Assembly: GCA_002414865.1 (NCBI GenBank)
Contig: DIAQ01000058.1
Span: forward strand, 1-7,839
Reading direction: 5' to 3'
Length of the DNA stretch: 7,839 nt
Source: a candidate division Hyd24-12 bacterium UBA5074
Lineage (GTDB): Bacteria; Fermentibacterota; Fermentibacteria; Fermentibacterales; Fermentibacteraceae
This document shows positions 7,492-7,839 of the stretch, in pieces. How positions within the stretch are numbered: position 1 is the stretch's first letter; each line of letters starts with the position of its first letter. The translations under genes were made by a program, and so were the position numbers. Under the pieces are notes generated by a model, which searched no databases, was not told the DNA's origin, and saw only the letters and a program-made list of their open reading frames with translations.

Positions 7492-7518
7492 GCGTTCCCT
7501 CAACCGAAGGGAGAAGCG

Positions 7519-7686
7519 GTGGCATACAAGATCACAGACAAGTGCATCGCCTGCGGAACGTGCCAGGGCGAGTGCCCGGTCGAGGCCATCAGCGAAGGCG
7601 AGAAGTACAGCATAGATGCCGCGAAATGCATCGACTGCGGCGCCTGCGCATCGGTCTGCCCCGTGGAGGCCATCGAGGCCCCCTGA
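7519..7686 (+). CDS. 2[4Fe-4S] ferredoxin, clostridial type
   Basis: This is a small cytosolic electron carrier for low-potential redox enzymes. The 55-residue product has two cluster motifs, CIACGTCQGECP (Cys 9, 12, 15, 19) and CIDCGACASVCP (Cys 37, 40, 43, 47). Each is followed by VEAI, the internal repeat expected of bacterial dicluster ferredoxins; the length is also typical. The two halves are pseudo-symmetric, and the fourth Cys of each motif should ligate the other cluster. The GTG start has AGGGAG at 7508-7513, five bases upstream, and the promoter just before it leaves no room for a longer protein although the frame stays open upstream. The gene appears monocistronic, with a hairpin 28 bases after the stop. 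Such ferredoxins are typical of anaerobic or fermentative metabolism, but the partner enzyme is not in the window. Confidence 0.95.
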   Translation: MAYKITDKCIACGTCQGECPVEAISEGEKYSIDAAKCIDCGACASVCPVEAIEAP

Positions 7687-7714
7687 CTGCCGTTCTGCTG
7701 CGGAATCGATGAAC

Positions 7715-7738
7715 GCGGCCGGGGCCTACCCCGGCCGC
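7715..7738. terminator. GC-rich hairpin between convergent genes, probable bidirectional terminator
   Basis: GCGGCCGGGG (7715-7724) and CCCCGGCCGC (7729-7738) form a perfect ten-pair stem with a four-base loop. It lies 28 bases after the ferredoxin stop and overlaps the last codons and stop of the gene entering from the right on the - strand; that TAG falls at the loop. No clear T run follows in either direction, so classic intrinsic termination is uncertain, but stem strength and position between two converging genes support the role. Confidence 0.62.
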
Positions 7739-7839
7739 ATCTCCTTCTCGAACCGGCCCGACAGAACGCTTCTCTCCTCCAGCTCTCCCAGGGTCACGGT
7801 GTCGAAATCGGCCAGGAGCGAATCCAGGCGCGAGTACAT
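7726..7839 (-). CDS. 3' end of an unidentified gene entering from the right edge
   Basis: On the - strand a frame runs from the window edge to a TAG at 7728-7726 and gives 37 residues: an ATG at the very edge (7839-7837), then hydrophobic and acidic text such as LDSLLADFDTVTLGELEER, ending EKEMRPG. The coding-like composition and the hairpin at its stop suggest the C-terminus of a real gene, but the ATG at the edge may be internal. I do not recognise it. A faint resemblance to the opening of VTC-type polyphosphate polymerase domains is too short to use, and the frame stops where such a domain would continue. Confidence 0.45.
   Translation of the reverse strand: MYSRLDSLLADFDTVTLGELEERSVLSGRFEKEMRPG

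Noticed and set aside
6964..7518. A long + strand frame that would fuse 185 residues to the ferredoxin.
   Set aside because: It runs through the small gene, the convergent gene and the ferredoxin promoter; the added text is low-complexity Ser/Arg/Pro typical of an out-of-frame reading in high-GC DNA.
7726..7839. Resemblance of the right-edge fragment to the start of a VTC polyphosphate polymerase domain.
   Set aside because: Only a few residues are alike, and the frame stops where the domain would continue, with no sign of a frameshift restoring it.

Overview
The window is a compact, high-GC segment of a bacterial chromosome. It reads yidC (5' end missing) - mnmE - mnmG - rsmG - parA - parB, all on the + strand, which is the gene order found near the replication origin in many bacteria. 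After it come two small related genes of unknown function facing each other tail to tail, a dicluster ferredoxin with its own strong promoter, and the 3' end of an unknown gene on the - strand. The YidC has a large periplasmic domain ahead of its insertase core, which suggests a diderm (Gram-negative-type) organism. Several proteins are divergent, so a poorly characterised high-GC lineage is likely, but I cannot name the phylum from sequence alone. Six of the eight visible start codons are not ATG (three GTG, three TTG).

Layout. Positions 1-1479 hold the membrane insertase YidC. Positions 1526-5150 hold a block with strong overlaps: mnmE and mnmG (a tRNA wobble-uridine modification pair) overlap by 16 bases, and mnmG and rsmG (16S rRNA m7G methyltransferase) overlap by 13 bases. 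A parS centromere site, TGTTCCACGTGAAACA at 4537-4552, sits exactly on the mnmG/rsmG junction and spans the mnmG stop codon. A second parS-like palindrome lies inside mnmG at 3302-3317. Positions 5194-6797 hold parA and parB, overlapping as ATGA; their products would act on these sites in chromosome segregation. Positions 6822-7091 (+) and 7088-7372 (-) hold two short proteins sharing the spaced pattern FExxW ... VxxFAxxWxxF. They read as diverged paralogues and share a palindromic CTAG as both stop codons. Positions 7463-7686 hold a near-consensus sigma70 promoter and a 55-residue 2[4Fe-4S] ferredoxin. A GC-rich hairpin at 7715-7738 separates the ferredoxin from the - strand gene entering from the right edge.

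The main points worth a second look are the paralogous small-protein pair next to parAB, the parS site in a gene overlap plus its in-gene near copy, and an MnmE whose GTPase domain has lost the canonical NKxD motif although its catalytic C-terminus is intact. No mobile elements, CRISPR arrays, tRNA or rRNA genes were seen.
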